64,000 nt of DNA from Solea solea (lineage: Eukaryota; Chordata; Actinopteri; Pleuronectiformes; Soleidae), in NCBI RefSeq assembly GCF_958295425.1, contig NC_081143.1, positions 14,580,891-14,644,890 on the forward strand. The letters are read 5' to 3'. Shown in pieces: positions 12,723 to 31,690 of this stretch. Under the pieces are notes generated by a model that was not told the origin of the DNA, ran no database searches, and was given only the letters and a program-made list of their open reading frames with translations. Within the stretch, counting starts at the first letter, position 1. The number at the start of each line of letters is the position of its first letter. The position numbers were made by a program, and so were the translations under genes.

Positions 12723-13341
12723 TAAGTGATCGTTGTTTGTGTACCTGTCTCTAATCATGGTCGTTAAGAAGACACGGCTATGTGTGTGTGTGAGGGGGGG
12801 GGGGGGGTGAGTTTGTGTACACTACAGGCTGCGTTAGCACGAAGCTACAGTACAGTCTCTGGTGGTTTTAAATTATGTCGAGAACGTGACAGTGGATAAT
12901 CTTAAACAAACTGGTTGCTTTATGAGGAGCGGTGTTTTCTGTAGACTCGAGTTCAAATGACAACAACTAGATTTTTGTCATTATAAAAATAGACAGGCCG
13001 CTGCCACCCATGGAAAATATAACGCCCCTAGCAAAACAAGTCAATGCTAATTTATTTGCATTGCACTTTTTGTCATGGACAGCTCATTTGATGTGCTATG
13101 CATAAATAAGAGTAGAACAAAGAGCTACACATTAAATTTGTGTAGTGGAAGAACATGCAGATACTACAATGTATTTAAAACTAATCAATTTCATAGATAA
13201 AAGTATGAAAATAATGCTAGAATAACAAAACAATTGCTAAATCCAAGCAAAGTTTTCTTTTTCTTTTCTTTACAGCACATGGGATTTGTTTATCCTTAAT
13301 GTAAAATGCTATTTATAAAAAGTTTAAAATACCTTTAATGC

Positions 13342-13344
<3 letters not shown>

Positions 13345-13401
<57 letters not shown>
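13345..13401. repeat. (TA)n(TG)n microsatellite, SMIM14 intron 1
   Basis: About 17 TA units followed directly by about 11 TG units. Compound TA/TG runs of this kind recur in the window. Confidence 0.95.
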
Positions 13402-13632
13402 ACAAGATAATTAAGTAAAAGCAGTAGCTTAAAGAGCAGTTTTTACCTATTTTTCAAAACATGTCTTAGTTGGCCAAATTGTAGTGTCCTTACTCAGTCT
13501 CCTCCCTTATAATCTATGCGCCAGTGAGACAACAATAGAGCGCAGCATTAGGTTTCTTTTTCTTGTTCATGACTGTCCCAGTTAAAGACAGTACTTTTTG
13601 GCTTGGTTTTCAAGGTGGACTCCATCTGGTGA

Positions 13633-15834
<2,202 letters not shown>

Positions 15835-18290
15835 CATTGGAGCCTGACTACCAGCTCTCCTTCATCTGCTCTGACTGCAGCTGCACAGTTAAATACTAGC
15901 TGTGACCAAGACGGCTCCATCTCCCTGTCAACCTTCATACACGTATTTTTTTTCTCTTTCTAATGCCACAGTTTTGCTGGGTATATCTGTCTGTTGATTC
16001 TTGTTACTAGAGCCCAGCTGATACATGGTTGATGAGGCCAATGCAGATATGAAATTTGAAAGTTTAACATTTCATAATAAACGATTGCATTACATCAAAC
16101 AAAAATCTTAAAAATTGGTTTTGTATATCTGCATCAGTTGGGTTCTGCGCTGTGATTCACCATCAGATGGTGTGGTGCATTCTTCTGAGTCAGTTCCTGA
16201 TCTCAGTTCTGGTGTTCAGAAAATGAGACGCAAGCCGAAACTAAATGAATGTGTCACATGGGTTGGAGGGAAAGTGTGAGCTAGCCGAGTTTCGTTTGGC
16301 AGGTAAATTGTTCCTCTTATTTTCGCTGAGTAAGTTTCTTCAGACTCTGAAACATTCCTCCATTTCTTCTTTGAAGTCTGTAAACGGTGCCAGTAATGAT
16401 GTCATATCACATTTCATAGCACTTTCAAACCAGCACAATTACTTTTTAATTAATTAATTTGTTAATCTCTTAATTCAGAATTAGCTTTGGTTACCATAAC
16501 ATTGCATATTGATTTCTCGTCTCATCGCCTTCCACTTATCCGGCTCAGGGTCGCGGGGTCAGTAGTCTCAGAAGAGAAGCCCAGACATTCCTCTCCCTGG
16601 CCACTTCCACCAACTCCTCTGGAAGGATCCCCAGGTGTTCCCAAACCAGCTCAGAGATGTAATCTCTCAAGCAAGTCCTGGGTCTGCCCTTGGTCTCCTC
16701 CCAGATGCCCGGAATGCCTCCCAAGGGAGGCGTCCGGAAGGCGTCCTGGCCAGATGCCTGAACCACCTCAGCTGGCTCTCAATGTGGAGGAGCAGCAGCC
16801 CTACTTTGAGCTCCTCCCGGATGTCTGAGCTCATCACCCTTGCATATTCATTTTTACGCAGTAAAATCAAAAGAGGGCCTTTTCTCTGAGAACAGCTGGC
16901 TGTACAACAGCATCACAAAAGCAATGAGAGTGAACAAATACAGTCAGGGGTTTGGCCAGATGGCTAAACTATGAGCTGAACCTCGTCATAGCTACAGATT
17001 CAGGTGATCATTTTGTGTATGTTCATTACCACAAACCTCTTTCACACTGTCTTTGTGTCTTATTTTTTGTTTCTCATTATAAGAATGCTGTAGGCACTTT
17101 TAAATATAAGATTTGGTTTATCTCGTACAAGTGATGTAGAGGGCAGTATATTTTCAGTAATTTTGATGTGCTATTGTATAAAATGTAAACAAAACATTTG
17201 ATACACAAAACAGTAGAATCTCCTTTTACTTTTGCCAAAATTAAGAGTTTCAGGAAAGTCTGGTTTTAAGAAAGTACAACATATTCTAGTCATGTTAAGA
17301 TGACTGTATTATAATACTATTACTTAATGAAGAAAATCATTATTGTATATGGACTTTGTAGTACCAGTAGTCAGGTGTCTTTGTTGGCACTTTTGTTGAA
17401 GGTGTGTTGTAGAAAGTAGAAAATGTTGATCATGTGTGGATGAGGGCTTTTTGTCCTCACTGACAATCACAGTAATGTGATCATTGGTAGCAGAGTTACA
17501 TTTTACCTCACAACTTCTGTATCATAACATGTCCAACAAATATTCAAACAGACATTTTCAAATTGTGCCAAGTTATTTTTATGATTCTGGTCCAAGGGCC
17601 GATTGATAGAACCCTTAACGTTTGTGAATGAACAGCAATAATTTTACATACTTTTTATTTTATATTTAAGTTGCCAAAGGTACATGGTAAACCCCTAAAT
17701 ATTGTTAGCACTGTATATGTTACAGGATTATCTTATTGTGTTTATTTAATTTGCTAAATATGTGATTTGACATCTAAATTCCAAACATTTCAGCGATGAA
17801 AGGTTTTGTTTTTTTGTCCTCCAATATGTACTGTATGTAAATGTAAGTATCAACCCCTCTTTGATACGATCTTAAGAAATGTCTCCTGTTTTGTTAGTCA
17901 CTATTATGTGAAGTTCTTCTATGCCCCCTATCATGGAAACAAAATCAACATGTATATCTGGTCTTTCTCTCAAAGGTGTCATTATATCTAATAACTAAAG
18001 GGTGTTTTTAAACGTGGTCTTCAGTGGTTGACAACTCTTCATTTTCTTTTTTCTTTTTTACATCTTGCTTCTTGACTTTTTTCTAGACTCAGATATGACA
18101 GGGAGGAGATGAAGGAAGAAAGCAAGCAGTTGTAAATAATGAAGGGGGAAGCCATGCTAGATGGTTGAGATAAACAACTGGTCTAAATGATACCACAGGA
18201 GACCTTGATTTACTGTTAATGTTTTAGAGTGGAAGGGCTTCAACTATGCACTTTTCCTATAACAAAACAAAAATAAAAAGTCTTAACAGT
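15835..18290 (+). other. SMIM14 3' untranslated region (inferred)
   Basis: Non-coding stretch after the SMIM14 stop ending near AATAAA at 18272-18277. It is AT-rich, apart from the GC-rich LINE fragment at 16500-16860. No intron signal is needed to reach the signal, so the whole may be one terminal exon. Confidence 0.5.
16500..16862 (-). mobile_element. Non-LTR retrotransposon (LINE) 3' coding fragment, minus strand
   Basis: On the minus strand the conceptual translation, broken by a frameshift, reads QLRWFRHLARTPSGRLPWEA and then GRPRTCLRDYISELVWEHLG, ILPEELVEVARERNVWASLL. This is the recurrent C-terminal tail of a fish LINE reverse-transcriptase protein (downstream of the RT domain). GC content is clearly above the surroundings. 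The clade (L2/Rex-like) is not certain. It lies antisense within the SMIM14 3' UTR. Confidence 0.65.
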
Positions 18291-19270
18291 GTCACTCTCT
18301 TGAGTGTGTTTTGTTTGGATCTTCATTGGAGATGGAGATGTGTATCTTTTTTCACCTGCATCTGCATTACTGAGGGTTTAAGTTTCAAAGCAGTTCAGAA
18401 TATAAAATATATATCATAAAATATGAGCTGCTTCATACTTATATTGTAGTTTTTACTCTGCTATGCTGACGGTATAATTATTTTTGAGAAGTTGCTTTGC
18501 ATATTATTATTATGATTTGACATGTTTCTTCATTTATTTATGTAACCTGTCATTGTAAAATGTTGAGTTACACATTGAGCTACCTTTCATCCATGATAAC
18601 ATGCTGCTTACAAGTGCAGTATATTCTACTGAAGCATTATTGTAGTACCCCATCAATCTGTGACATTAAATTAACATATATTAATCTATTTGGAGTCAAA
18701 GGTATTGTTGCACATGAAAGTAACGGATAGATAGATATTTCAATGTGTAACTTTAACTTGGCCATATCCAGAGAGAGAGATATTTAATTTTTATGAGAGG
18801 CGGTCTAATACGGAGATCTCAAACTCACGGCCATGGCCCCCCAATCGATTTCATGCAGCCTGCAACTTAATAAGTTATGTTTTATCTCTAGCTTAATTTT
18901 GCTTCCTAAATGTTTGAAACAAACTCTTTTACTTTGAAATTTTAAGCTAATGTCACCCATCCCTACTGAACAGTTGCTTTTCCCAAAAATTTTTTATTTT
19001 TTGTCGCTTGACCAGCCCCTTCCGATTTTGCATCATGGATGCATTTTTTTGTTCCATATTTGACACTTTTATTTTGAATCTAGGCAAAATATCATTACAA
19101 ATATTGTTAAATTCCCTTAGATGATGGAATTATGTGATATAATTGGTCCCACTACTAAACAGTTGCTATTCTCACCGGACCGGCCCCTTTCTGACCAGAC
19201 TGGACGCTCAGTGTCTCCCAGGTCATTTGAGTTTGACCTCTGGTCTAATACATCTTTGTTACGCTCAATG
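18291..19270. other. Intergenic SMIM14-MAP9
   Basis: AT-rich spacer with no gene; its right half is a hAT-like element (18811-19242). The MAP9 promoter presumably begins just after, around 19250-19500. Confidence 0.5.
18811..19242. mobile_element. hAT-like non-autonomous element with perfect 8-bp target duplication
   Basis: It is flanked on both sides by GTCTAATA (18803-18810 and 19243-19250). The termini are inverted: left CGGAGATCTCAAACTCACGG, right (reverse strand) CAGAGGTCAAACTCAAATGA. Eight-base duplications and this CAGGGGTCAAACTCA-like end are hallmarks of hAT elements. The inside is non-coding. It sits directly upstream of MAP9. Confidence 0.75.
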
Positions 19271-19526
19271 GTTTACGCATGCGCAGTGTTTACGTGGGTT
19301 TCCCTGGGTTACCATCAACAAGTCTGTTAGGTCGCTGTAGCTCCTTCAACTTGCCTTTAGATAAATGCTTTTACAGCGGTGTGTCGTGCGATGAAACAAA
19401 CAATAGGAATGCGGCAAGCGGACATTTTCCAATAGCTACAGCCATAATTAGCCACAGAGCTAGGCTCAGTAGCTAAGTAGCTAAGTGGCGAACAGTGGCT
19501 AATGCTAATGTCAGTGTGTTTTCAGG

Positions 19527-22500
19527 ATGACAGACCAAGAGTTCGGGACTTTGGCTTATACAAAAAGCCCGAAGACATCCAAAAGAACAACATTTCAGGT
19601 AAAATAAACAAACATATAATTGAGAAGTGAGAGGATTATTAAAACTGACAGTCTGCCTGTGAAGCGTTCTCATGAAGCTATAATGTCGTCTAAGGATGAA
19701 CTACAGGCTGCTGTCTCTGCCAGGGCGAGCAAAAGCAAAACACCTCTCTACTCCTACTCCGATGATTTCGATGAAGATGAGGATGGTAAGATAGGAGAGC
19801 GTCAAGTCCTCCACATAAACATCTATGTAATAATACTAGATGAAGCTCTCTTTACTGCCTTTACTATAGCTGATGTTAAACAGCTATACATTATTAAAAA
19901 ACTATTATTTTAACTAATATTAACTACTAATTTATTATTTTTCAAGTATTCTGTCTTCTGTTCTTTATTTAATTATGGTCACAATTAGGGATGGGAATTG
20001 GTATCCAATATATTGCATGCTTTGCTAGGCACAGTCTAAACATGTAAATAAAAATCAGCAATAACATTTTAGCTGAGTCATGTTTGGGCTGTTTATTTCT
20101 TCTGTTTGGCAGAACAATATTTGTTACTAGTGATGGGACAATACAAACTTGAGTAGATACCGATACCCACATTAATCCGATACAGTCCTTTTAGATAGAT
20201 AGATACTTCCCTAGGGAAATTAAAATTTTAGACCCTTTGTGAATTATGAAGCTGTTAACAACACATTTGTGCGGAGTCATTTCAAAGACACAATTCTCCA
20301 GCTGTGTAACAAATATTGTTCTCCCAAAAAGAAGAAACAAACATCCGATACTGACTCCCATCCCTGTTTGTTACACAGTTGGAGAATTAGGTCTTTGAAA
20401 TGACTCGGCACAATTGTGTTGCTTACAGTTTCATAGTTCATAAATGGTCTAAAGTGACTGTGTTGGACTAATATCGTAGCTGATATTGGTATTGGACACA
20501 AAAAAGTGGTATCGTACCATCCCTAGTCACAAGTGAGCTCTGTTTTTCAAAAGTGGTTAAAATTCCTTAAATAATTATTTATTTAACAAATAGTTGCCAA
20601 TTGATTGCAGCTGAATCTCTGTTGTTGTTTTTTTTCTACATTAAACACATTTCTCTATTTCACAGATTTTTTCAATAAATTGCTTAAATCAAGAAAAGAG
20701 AAGACTGATGCATTTAAGGCCGGAAAGTCTAGAGCCAAAATCAACGACTTTGATCTTTCAGACGATGAAGGAAAACGTCAGAAAACAAAGAAAGTTTCAT
20801 TCCTGAAAACGCAAAGAATCAGCTTTCCCTCAGAAAACACACCAGTGTCACATGAAAATGAGCCACCGGAATCCCCAATCAGTGGACATGATAACAATAA
20901 CTCATCATCTTCCTTACAAAGCTCTAGCAACAGCAGTAAACATGACACAGGGTATAAAAATAGTGTTGGGGAGCCTGTTGATCCCCAAATCCTGAGAGAG
21001 AACTCAAACAAATCTCTCTCACACCAAACCTCAGAGGACACTCTTCTGGACCTTCCTTTGTCCTTACCCTCTGACAGTAGGGAGACAGAAACTCCAGGAC
21101 CTGAGGAGAAGACTCCACATCTATCAGCAGGTGTGTTTACTCTGTTTTACAAGCCATGTCTGTCACAGTCAGTGCAGATGTTCAATGCAGTTTTCCACAT
21201 AATTGTTATGATTCAGAGCCACCCAGGCCCAAACCAAGACAACGGACTCGGGGGTTAAGCTTTCACACTGCAGAGAAGTTGCTTGAAGGAGCTGAAACTC
21301 AGGAACTCAGCAGCAGACCCCAGACTTCCTCTGCATCCATTCCCCTCTCCACTGATGCATCCAGCACCGCTGCTGTGAGGAGCTGCAGTCCACATGTGTG
21401 TTTAAGTGTTTGATTTTTCAGCATTCTAGAGTTCAGGATTAATGGACAGCTGTCTCATAAAGGCACATTTGTTGTGTTGTCTTTTCACAGTGGACAGAAG
21501 ACGATCACCCGATTTCACATAGCCTCAGCAAATCCTCTTCTGATAAGAGTGAGCAGTCACAGCACCTCACCAAGTCCACGGTAGATTCTGGATCCATAGG
21601 TACTAACTGGCATGCTCCGCACACATTTTTTTTATCTTTTATTAAAAGTTTCAACTCATTGATCATCCTGATATTTAATTTCTCGTTTCAGTGGACTTTA
21701 CCCCAGATGACAACAAGGAGCAGGAGAGAAAATACTCTACATCATTTGAAGAATTTCATGTAAGAAACTGTGCCTCATATCAGATCTACCCTTCCTCTCG
21801 ACCTTATTTTAGTTTCACAAAATCTACGTTTTGTCTTCTTTCAGGAGTGTTCTGCTCCTCAATTCTCACACACCCAGGAAAAATCAACTGACACCAGGTA
21901 GGTGCAGTAAATCTCTCAAAACGAGACCATCAGACGCTCACATCTTCATGAATAAAACTGACAATCGTTTTATATCATTTTAATTAGGTCTTCCAGTTCT
22001 CTCTCAAAAGCCACTCAGAGGTCTCGGAGTGCGTACCCCAGAAAAGTGGAATCCAAGTATTTGGGCACGCTCAAAGTTCTGGACCATAAAGTTTCATTCC
22101 GAGAGAATCAGCCACAGATAGCAAATTCTCTCAGAGCTGCCATTTACCAGGTCAGTGTGATAATGAGCATGAATGTAAGGTTATATCATATTATTCTTTG
22201 GTATCAGGTACAGAGGACAGGGTTCTGAAAGGCCACTTTGGGTTCACAACTCTTGACTTTTCCTAAAGTAAAAATGTAACATTCGAAACATTGGAATCTT
22301 GGTCAAGATAGATGTGTCTATGATTTGTACATACATCATTTATCATTGTATTAACACGGTTGTCTTACTCACTTATTGTCTGCCACTTTATCCTCCACAT
22401 GTCAGTAAACTAAAATACTGCTCCACTCTCCATTCAACAGGAATGGCTTCATAAGAAAAAGGAAAAGTCAAGAGAGAAAATGCAACTAAAGAAGAAAGAG

Positions 22501-23738
22501 GAAATACTCCACGAAAAAAAGAAAAAGGTGAACAATATTTCTTTTTCAAGCAAACATCTCTAAGATTACAAGAAGCATGGTAATTGAAGATATATGCTTC
22601 CTTCTCATAACAAATAGGATGAAGAAGCAGCAAAAAAGGAAGACGCTGCTGTATCATATGAGGCTTGGAAAGAAAAGAAAAAGGGGAGTTTGCAAGCAAA
22701 AGTCAAAGAAAAGAGAGATATGATGAGAAAGGAGCAGCTAGCGAGTGAAGATAAAGAAGAAAAAAGGCAATCTGCTAAACAGGCATGTGATTGCATTACA
22801 GGATATTAAAAGCATCTTTGTGTGTAGACGGGAGTATGAATTAGTTATGTGAAAATCATTACAGGTGTTTGAAAACTGGAAACAAGAAAATGATCATCTA
22901 CTCCAAGAGAAGTACAGAAAACGGAAAGAAGCGGAAAATAAACTGAAGCTAAAAAAGCAACAGAAGGAGGAAGAAAGAAAGACAGAGTGTGTGTCGGCTT
23001 ATTCTAAATGGTGAGTATAAATCACTGACCTCTTCATGTGTTATTCATTTAAAAATTATGAAATATTCATTCATTCTATGTTTGAACGGGCCGTTACTGA
23101 AAGAATGGTTAGTGTCTGTTTAATGTAAACTTGATTAAATATTTAAAGCACACAAGAGGGCATTCAGGAAATACAGGTTTTCGTTGACAAAAAGACACTG
23201 ATCAATCATGTGAATTTAGTGGGATGGGAAAATGCTCAACCACTAGATGGCAGCCAAAGCTTAATGTGTAGCCACGAGTTATAATGACCAATAAATGAAA
23301 TAAACTTGTTTCTTTATTTTCTGTAAATGATGAAGGTGTGAAAAGAAGACGGATGTTCTTTATGAAAAAGCCACAAAGGAGCGCAAAGAAGTTAAAGATA
23401 AGACGGAAGAGGAGCGATACATGAAAGAAGAGAGAGATAAGACGGCTTTAGATACGTATGAAAACTGGCTGGTAAGTAGATAAACTTAAATTATCAATAA
23501 TTAATGTTATCCAGATATGCTTAGTCCTTTTCATCTGTTCATGCTCAAAGAGGTGCTAATAGAGGTCCTGTATGAAATGTTTGTGTTTCTTATCATTGAT
23601 TATATTTTCTCCCAACAGGCTAGAAAAGATTTAGAACACAAAAGACAGAGAGAAGAAAGACAGATAAAAGAGATTCTCCGGGACAGCCCACCTCCACCAT
23701 GGAGCCCGCCCAACAAAACTGTAGCATTTCGAAAATGA
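19527..23738 (+). CDS. MAP9: MAP9, microtubule-associated protein 9 (ASAP)
   Basis: Binds and stabilises microtubules, acting in spindle assembly and cytokinesis. Exons: 19527-19598, 19695-19785, 20666-21130, 21217-21395, 21491-21599, 21692-21759, 21845-21897, 21988-22150, 22441-22527, 22618-22782, 22865-23010, 23336-23471, 23619-23738. They join in phase to 617 residues (human 647). Recognisable landmarks are LAYTKSPKTSKRTTFQDELQ at the start, the acidic YSDDFDEDED, then a long Ser-rich disordered region. KYLGTLKVLDHKVS opens the C-terminal half, a highly charged Lys/Glu coiled coil with repeated F/Y-E-x-W (SYEAWKEKK, VFENWKQE, YENWLARK). The end is PPPPWSPPNKTVAFRK. The intron after 22782 uses a GC donor. 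The start ATG follows a possible acceptor at 19524-19525, so a 5' UTR intron is likely. Confidence 0.94.
19986..20525. mobile_element. hAT-like non-autonomous element in MAP9 intron 2
   Basis: The left end reads TAGGGATGGGAATTGGTATC and the right end (reverse strand) TAGGGATGGTACGATACC. Flanks GTCACAAT (19978-19985) and GTCACAAG (20526-20533) match at 7 of 8 positions. The inside contains an inverted pair: the segment with TTTGTGCGGAGTCATTTCAA near 20267 and its reverse complement near 20390. A diverged partial relative is at about 24050-24260. No transposase is present. Confidence 0.7.
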
Positions 23739-24049
23739 TATTTGAATATTTCCATGCTACCTCATTCAAATTCAAATTTGTTCAAATCTGTGTTTTCATT
23801 TGTAGCTGTTAGATGTTATACTTTAGCCAGGTGTTGTATTAAAGTGTAGTTTTAATGTTATGTACAGGGTGACATGTCATATCAGTATAAAAGAAAAGCT
23901 AATGGGATTTTCTGCACTAATAAATTTGGTCTTTTATACCGTATTAACATCAGTGGTTTTCCACTGTTGAATTGCCGTTGACCTCCATTTAAAGTTAATA
24001 TTTGTCTTTGGGGTTGCAGGAGATTACAAACCACGACACCACATTGTAA

Positions 24050-24260
24050 ACAGCTCTGTATTACAACAACACATTTGTGCTGAGTCATTTCAAAGACATA
24101 GTTCTCCAACTGTGTAACAATATTGTTCTCCCAAAAAGAAGTAGAAATATAAACAGCCCAAGCGTGACTCAGCTAAAACGCTTTTGCTGATTTTTATTTA
24201 CATTTTTACAGTCTGTGCATAGTGAAGAATGCAATATATTGGATTCTTGGATTGTATTGG
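24050..24260 (-). mobile_element. Partial copy of the hAT-like family seen in MAP9 intron 2
   Basis: It shares the core TGTGCTGAGTCATTTCAAAG, TTGTTCTCCCAAAAAGAAG and, in inverted order relative to 19990-20110, the AGCTAAAACGCTTTTGCTGA and GCAATATATTGGATT segments. Termini and target duplications were not found, so it is a fragment or rearranged relative. Confidence 0.5.
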
Positions 24261-24479
24261 ATTTTACAGTTTGTTTTTTGTTTTTTAACTTTTTATTTAG
24301 ACATTTTAATCATTTTACATAACATTTCCTGATAGATACATAAATGTGACAGGCAATATAGAATACAATAAAAATAAACAAAAATAAAATAAGAGTTGTT
24401 ACTAATAATAGTGACAACCACAATAACAGCAGGCAGAAGAGAAAATAACTGTAAATATTGGCTAAGCAAAGTTTTTCAA

Positions 24480-25060
24480 AGAGGAATTTAGATGGGCAAC
24501 CCTTCCCAACAGTTCTCTATCACATCATCCCATCCATCAGACCCCCAGGTACCTTGAAGTACAAGTCCATCTCTGCAAAAAAAAGTACAAAAAAAGTAAA
24601 ATATCGTCCGCAAATAGAGCTATCTTATGAGTTGACCCCCCTTCATCCTCTATCCCTTCAATCTGTATATTTTGACGTATCACCTCTGCCAAAGGCTCAA
24701 CACTAAGGGCAAATGGGCGACAGTGAATCCCCTTGTCTCACACCCCACTCAATCCTGAAAAACCTAGAGCAGTGACCATTAACTCTAGGCTCTTTATACA
24801 ATAGGTTAATCCAGGATACAAATTATTTCCTGAAGCCCATTTCTATCAGTGTCTGCCTTAGAAATACCAACTCGTCAACTCGATCAAATGCCTTCTCTGC
24901 ATCTAAGCTGAGAAGCATCGACGCTTGTTTGTCCTCTGTCGCTATTGCCTGCAGATTCAGGGTTCTCCTTATGTTATTTGTTCCTTGACATCCTAGTATG
25001 ATAGACATCTGATCTGGTTGAATTAATTTCTTTATATTTTTTTGGATTCTTGTAGCCATT
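24480..25060 (-). mobile_element. LINE (L1/Tx1-like) reverse-transcriptase remnant, minus strand
   Basis: The minus strand at 25059-24823 is an open frame containing RRTLNLQAIA, then MLLSLDAEKAFDRVDELVFL, the conserved RT block with the first catalytic Asp. Further downstream, broken by frameshifts and stops, the hallmark blocks WGVRQGDSLSP and the LFADDIL-like catalytic box can still be read. The element is dead. Its 5' boundary meets the TA-rich microsatellite. Confidence 0.8.
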
Positions 25061-25146
25061 ATAGAAATCAGGATTTAAAAAAAACTATACAGTAAAAGTG
25101 TCAACACAACCTGAACACGACCTAGTCAGACTTTGTGTATAATCCC

Positions 25147-25158
25147 CATATATATATA

Positions 25159-25217
<59 letters not shown>

Positions 25218-25290
25218 GTATATATGTATATAATCCCCATATATATATATATATATACACATACATATGTATATGTATATGTATACATAT
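25147..25290. repeat. (TA)n / TATG compound microsatellite
   Basis: Long alternating TA tract with TATGTG and TACACA interruptions; two copies of AATCCCCATATATATA flank the tract. Such runs are prone to cruciform formation and to assembly error. Confidence 0.95.
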
Positions 25291-25449
25291 TTGGTGTTTA
25301 GATTTTAATAACACATACAATTAAGTTGTGGGTCGCAGTGGTTTTGTCATCTTTAAAAAGTGGGGCCCATGTAAAAAGCATGGGAAATAAACTGATGCGC
25401 GAATGACTTTATTTTGAAAATATCGGCGGAAGTACTGCCGGTGAACGTG

Positions 25450-25714
25450 GCTGCTGCCTCTGCAGCTAGACCTACTTGGGTTCTTGGGTTGTTTCCATGT
25501 TGTTCCTCCTCCTCCTCCTCCTCCTCCTCTCAGCGGAGGCAAAGGTGGTACCGACTGAAAAAGTTGTGGGAGTAGTCAGCGGTTGGTTCAGACAGAATTG
25601 TAGTTGAGTGAAAACAGCAGCTCCGGACTCAGCGTTTGACTCAGCGAGGAACAAGGAGCGACTTCATTCTGCATTCTCCTCACAGCTACGGACTTGACTG
25701 TCGAGTTGGCAAAG
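25450..25714 (+). promoter_or_regulatory. UGDH promoter region and non-coding first exon (inferred)
   Basis: A GC-richer stretch ends in a splice donor GGCAAAG|GTAATG at 25714/25715. The first downstream acceptor that makes sense is at 26933, immediately before the UGDH ATG. A (CCT)8 run at 25505-25528 lies in the presumed promoter or 5' UTR. The transcription start cannot be fixed from sequence alone. Confidence 0.5.
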
Positions 25715-26933
25715 GTAATGTAACGTTACTTAATGCGGGGAGGCTAAGACGGCTACACAGACGACCATTCATCTCTGTACCGTGTGGAGTTATTTCACCT
25801 CAACCAGAAATACAATATATATAAAAAACAAGTACCTTTACTCGCTGAGTAATGCTCGTGTGTGTGTGTATGTAGTGGCGGCATTCGCTGTGTTCTTCCG
25901 CTTATGTTAAGATGCTGAAAAGCAAACGGGACAGAGGGACATTTTTTCATCCTTAGACGTGGCTGAGCTGCCGTGAAAGAAAGACTCTTTTATCCTCGAC
26001 CAGGCTGTAGCGGTGCGAATGGTGATCATCACCAGCACCGGAGCTAAAACAGAATCCCTTTTTCTGCTATATTTTTGTTTATTTCATAATAAAGGTCACT
26101 CTCGTATAAACCTGTTAATTTACATAGGTGATTTATTTTTGTGGCATTTGGGATGCCGGTGCTGTTAAACTGTTATTTTATAGATGTTCCTCTTATTACA
26201 GCTTAATAAAATCTGCTGCAACAATTCATTAATCTTTAAATCAACCGACAACTACTTTGAATTGAGTAATTAAGTAACTGAATTTATGAATTTTAGTTTG
26301 TGGAGTAAACCGTAATTATTGTGGCGTTTTCACCACTTTCTGACATTTTATGGACCATGATTACTTAACTGGCAGATTAATCAATAATTTTATAAGAAAG
26401 AACTTTATATGCAGACCTACTTGACCTTCGGACAGGGATGATTTATTGCAGAGCTGTAGATTGCATTATCACTAATCACTAACACTAATTGTGTCTAAGT
26501 CTCTGCCACTTGGATGAGTGGGAAATGTCCTGTACAGTGCAACACATGGATAAGAATAATAAATCTGCTAATATGGTAATTAGTCAAATATAAAAAGTCA
26601 GCGGTGGACTAGGGGATAGGTCGTACATAGTGATAAATTGATTCAACCAAAATCAACATTAAATGTATTGTAGGTATTAATTAGTCTCCGGTGCACATCA
26701 TGTCAAACTTTAAATTTAAGAACGGTTTTTCCTAATGTAAAATTGTAGTTCTTTACTTTGGTTTTGGACAAAATAAGTTGCCTGTTGATTGGAGAAATAA
26801 TGAATCTGTGTGAATTAGTTGCAGTGCTAGTTAAATGTAACCTCTTATGGATGGAAAAGGATTTTATTTGGAGCTGATCTGCATTGTATGTTTCTAATGT
26901 TTGGATTTGGTTGTCCTGTCTTTACTTCCCCAG

Positions 26934-31290
<4,357 letters not shown>

Positions 31291-31690
31291 AAACTTGCCT
31301 CACCCCCTCATCTCACACACACACTTTTCTCTAGCACATTCACTCTGGCTGGTGTAACTGTGCATCTCTCTGATCTGCTAATCAAAAAGCTAAACCGTGT
31401 GACTAACTGCTCCCTGCAGTGAGTAGGACAAGGTTGTTGAAACCTTTCAGTCGGTGACTGATCAGCAGTAAATCATTCCAAACACAAACATTAATTTCAT
31501 GTGAACAGCATTTATAAATCAAACATTTCATTGTTTTCAAAGAAACACTATTAGACGATCTTCTTATGGCATTTACTGTATAATCAAATATTACGATTTT
31601 TATACTATTTTTTTAAAAACACATTTGTATTAATCATTTTACTATGCGTTTATCAGTATGTCTCAGCAGCTGTTGGGACCAATGCAATAA

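Larger units (their letters stand above)
23739..25440. other. Intergenic MAP9-UGDH
   Basis: No gene. It contains the short MAP9 3' UTR, a partial copy of the intron-2 hAT-like element (about 24050-24260), a LINE reverse-transcriptase remnant on the minus strand (24480-25060) and a long TA/TATG microsatellite (25147-25290). Confidence 0.6.

Noticed and set aside
16487..16889. Three overlapping open frames of 70-113 codons
   Set aside because: They are alternative frames of a broken LINE fragment whose informative reading is on the minus strand.
25085..25324. Tyr/Ile-rich open frames on both strands
   Set aside because: They are translations of the TA/TATG microsatellite, not proteins.
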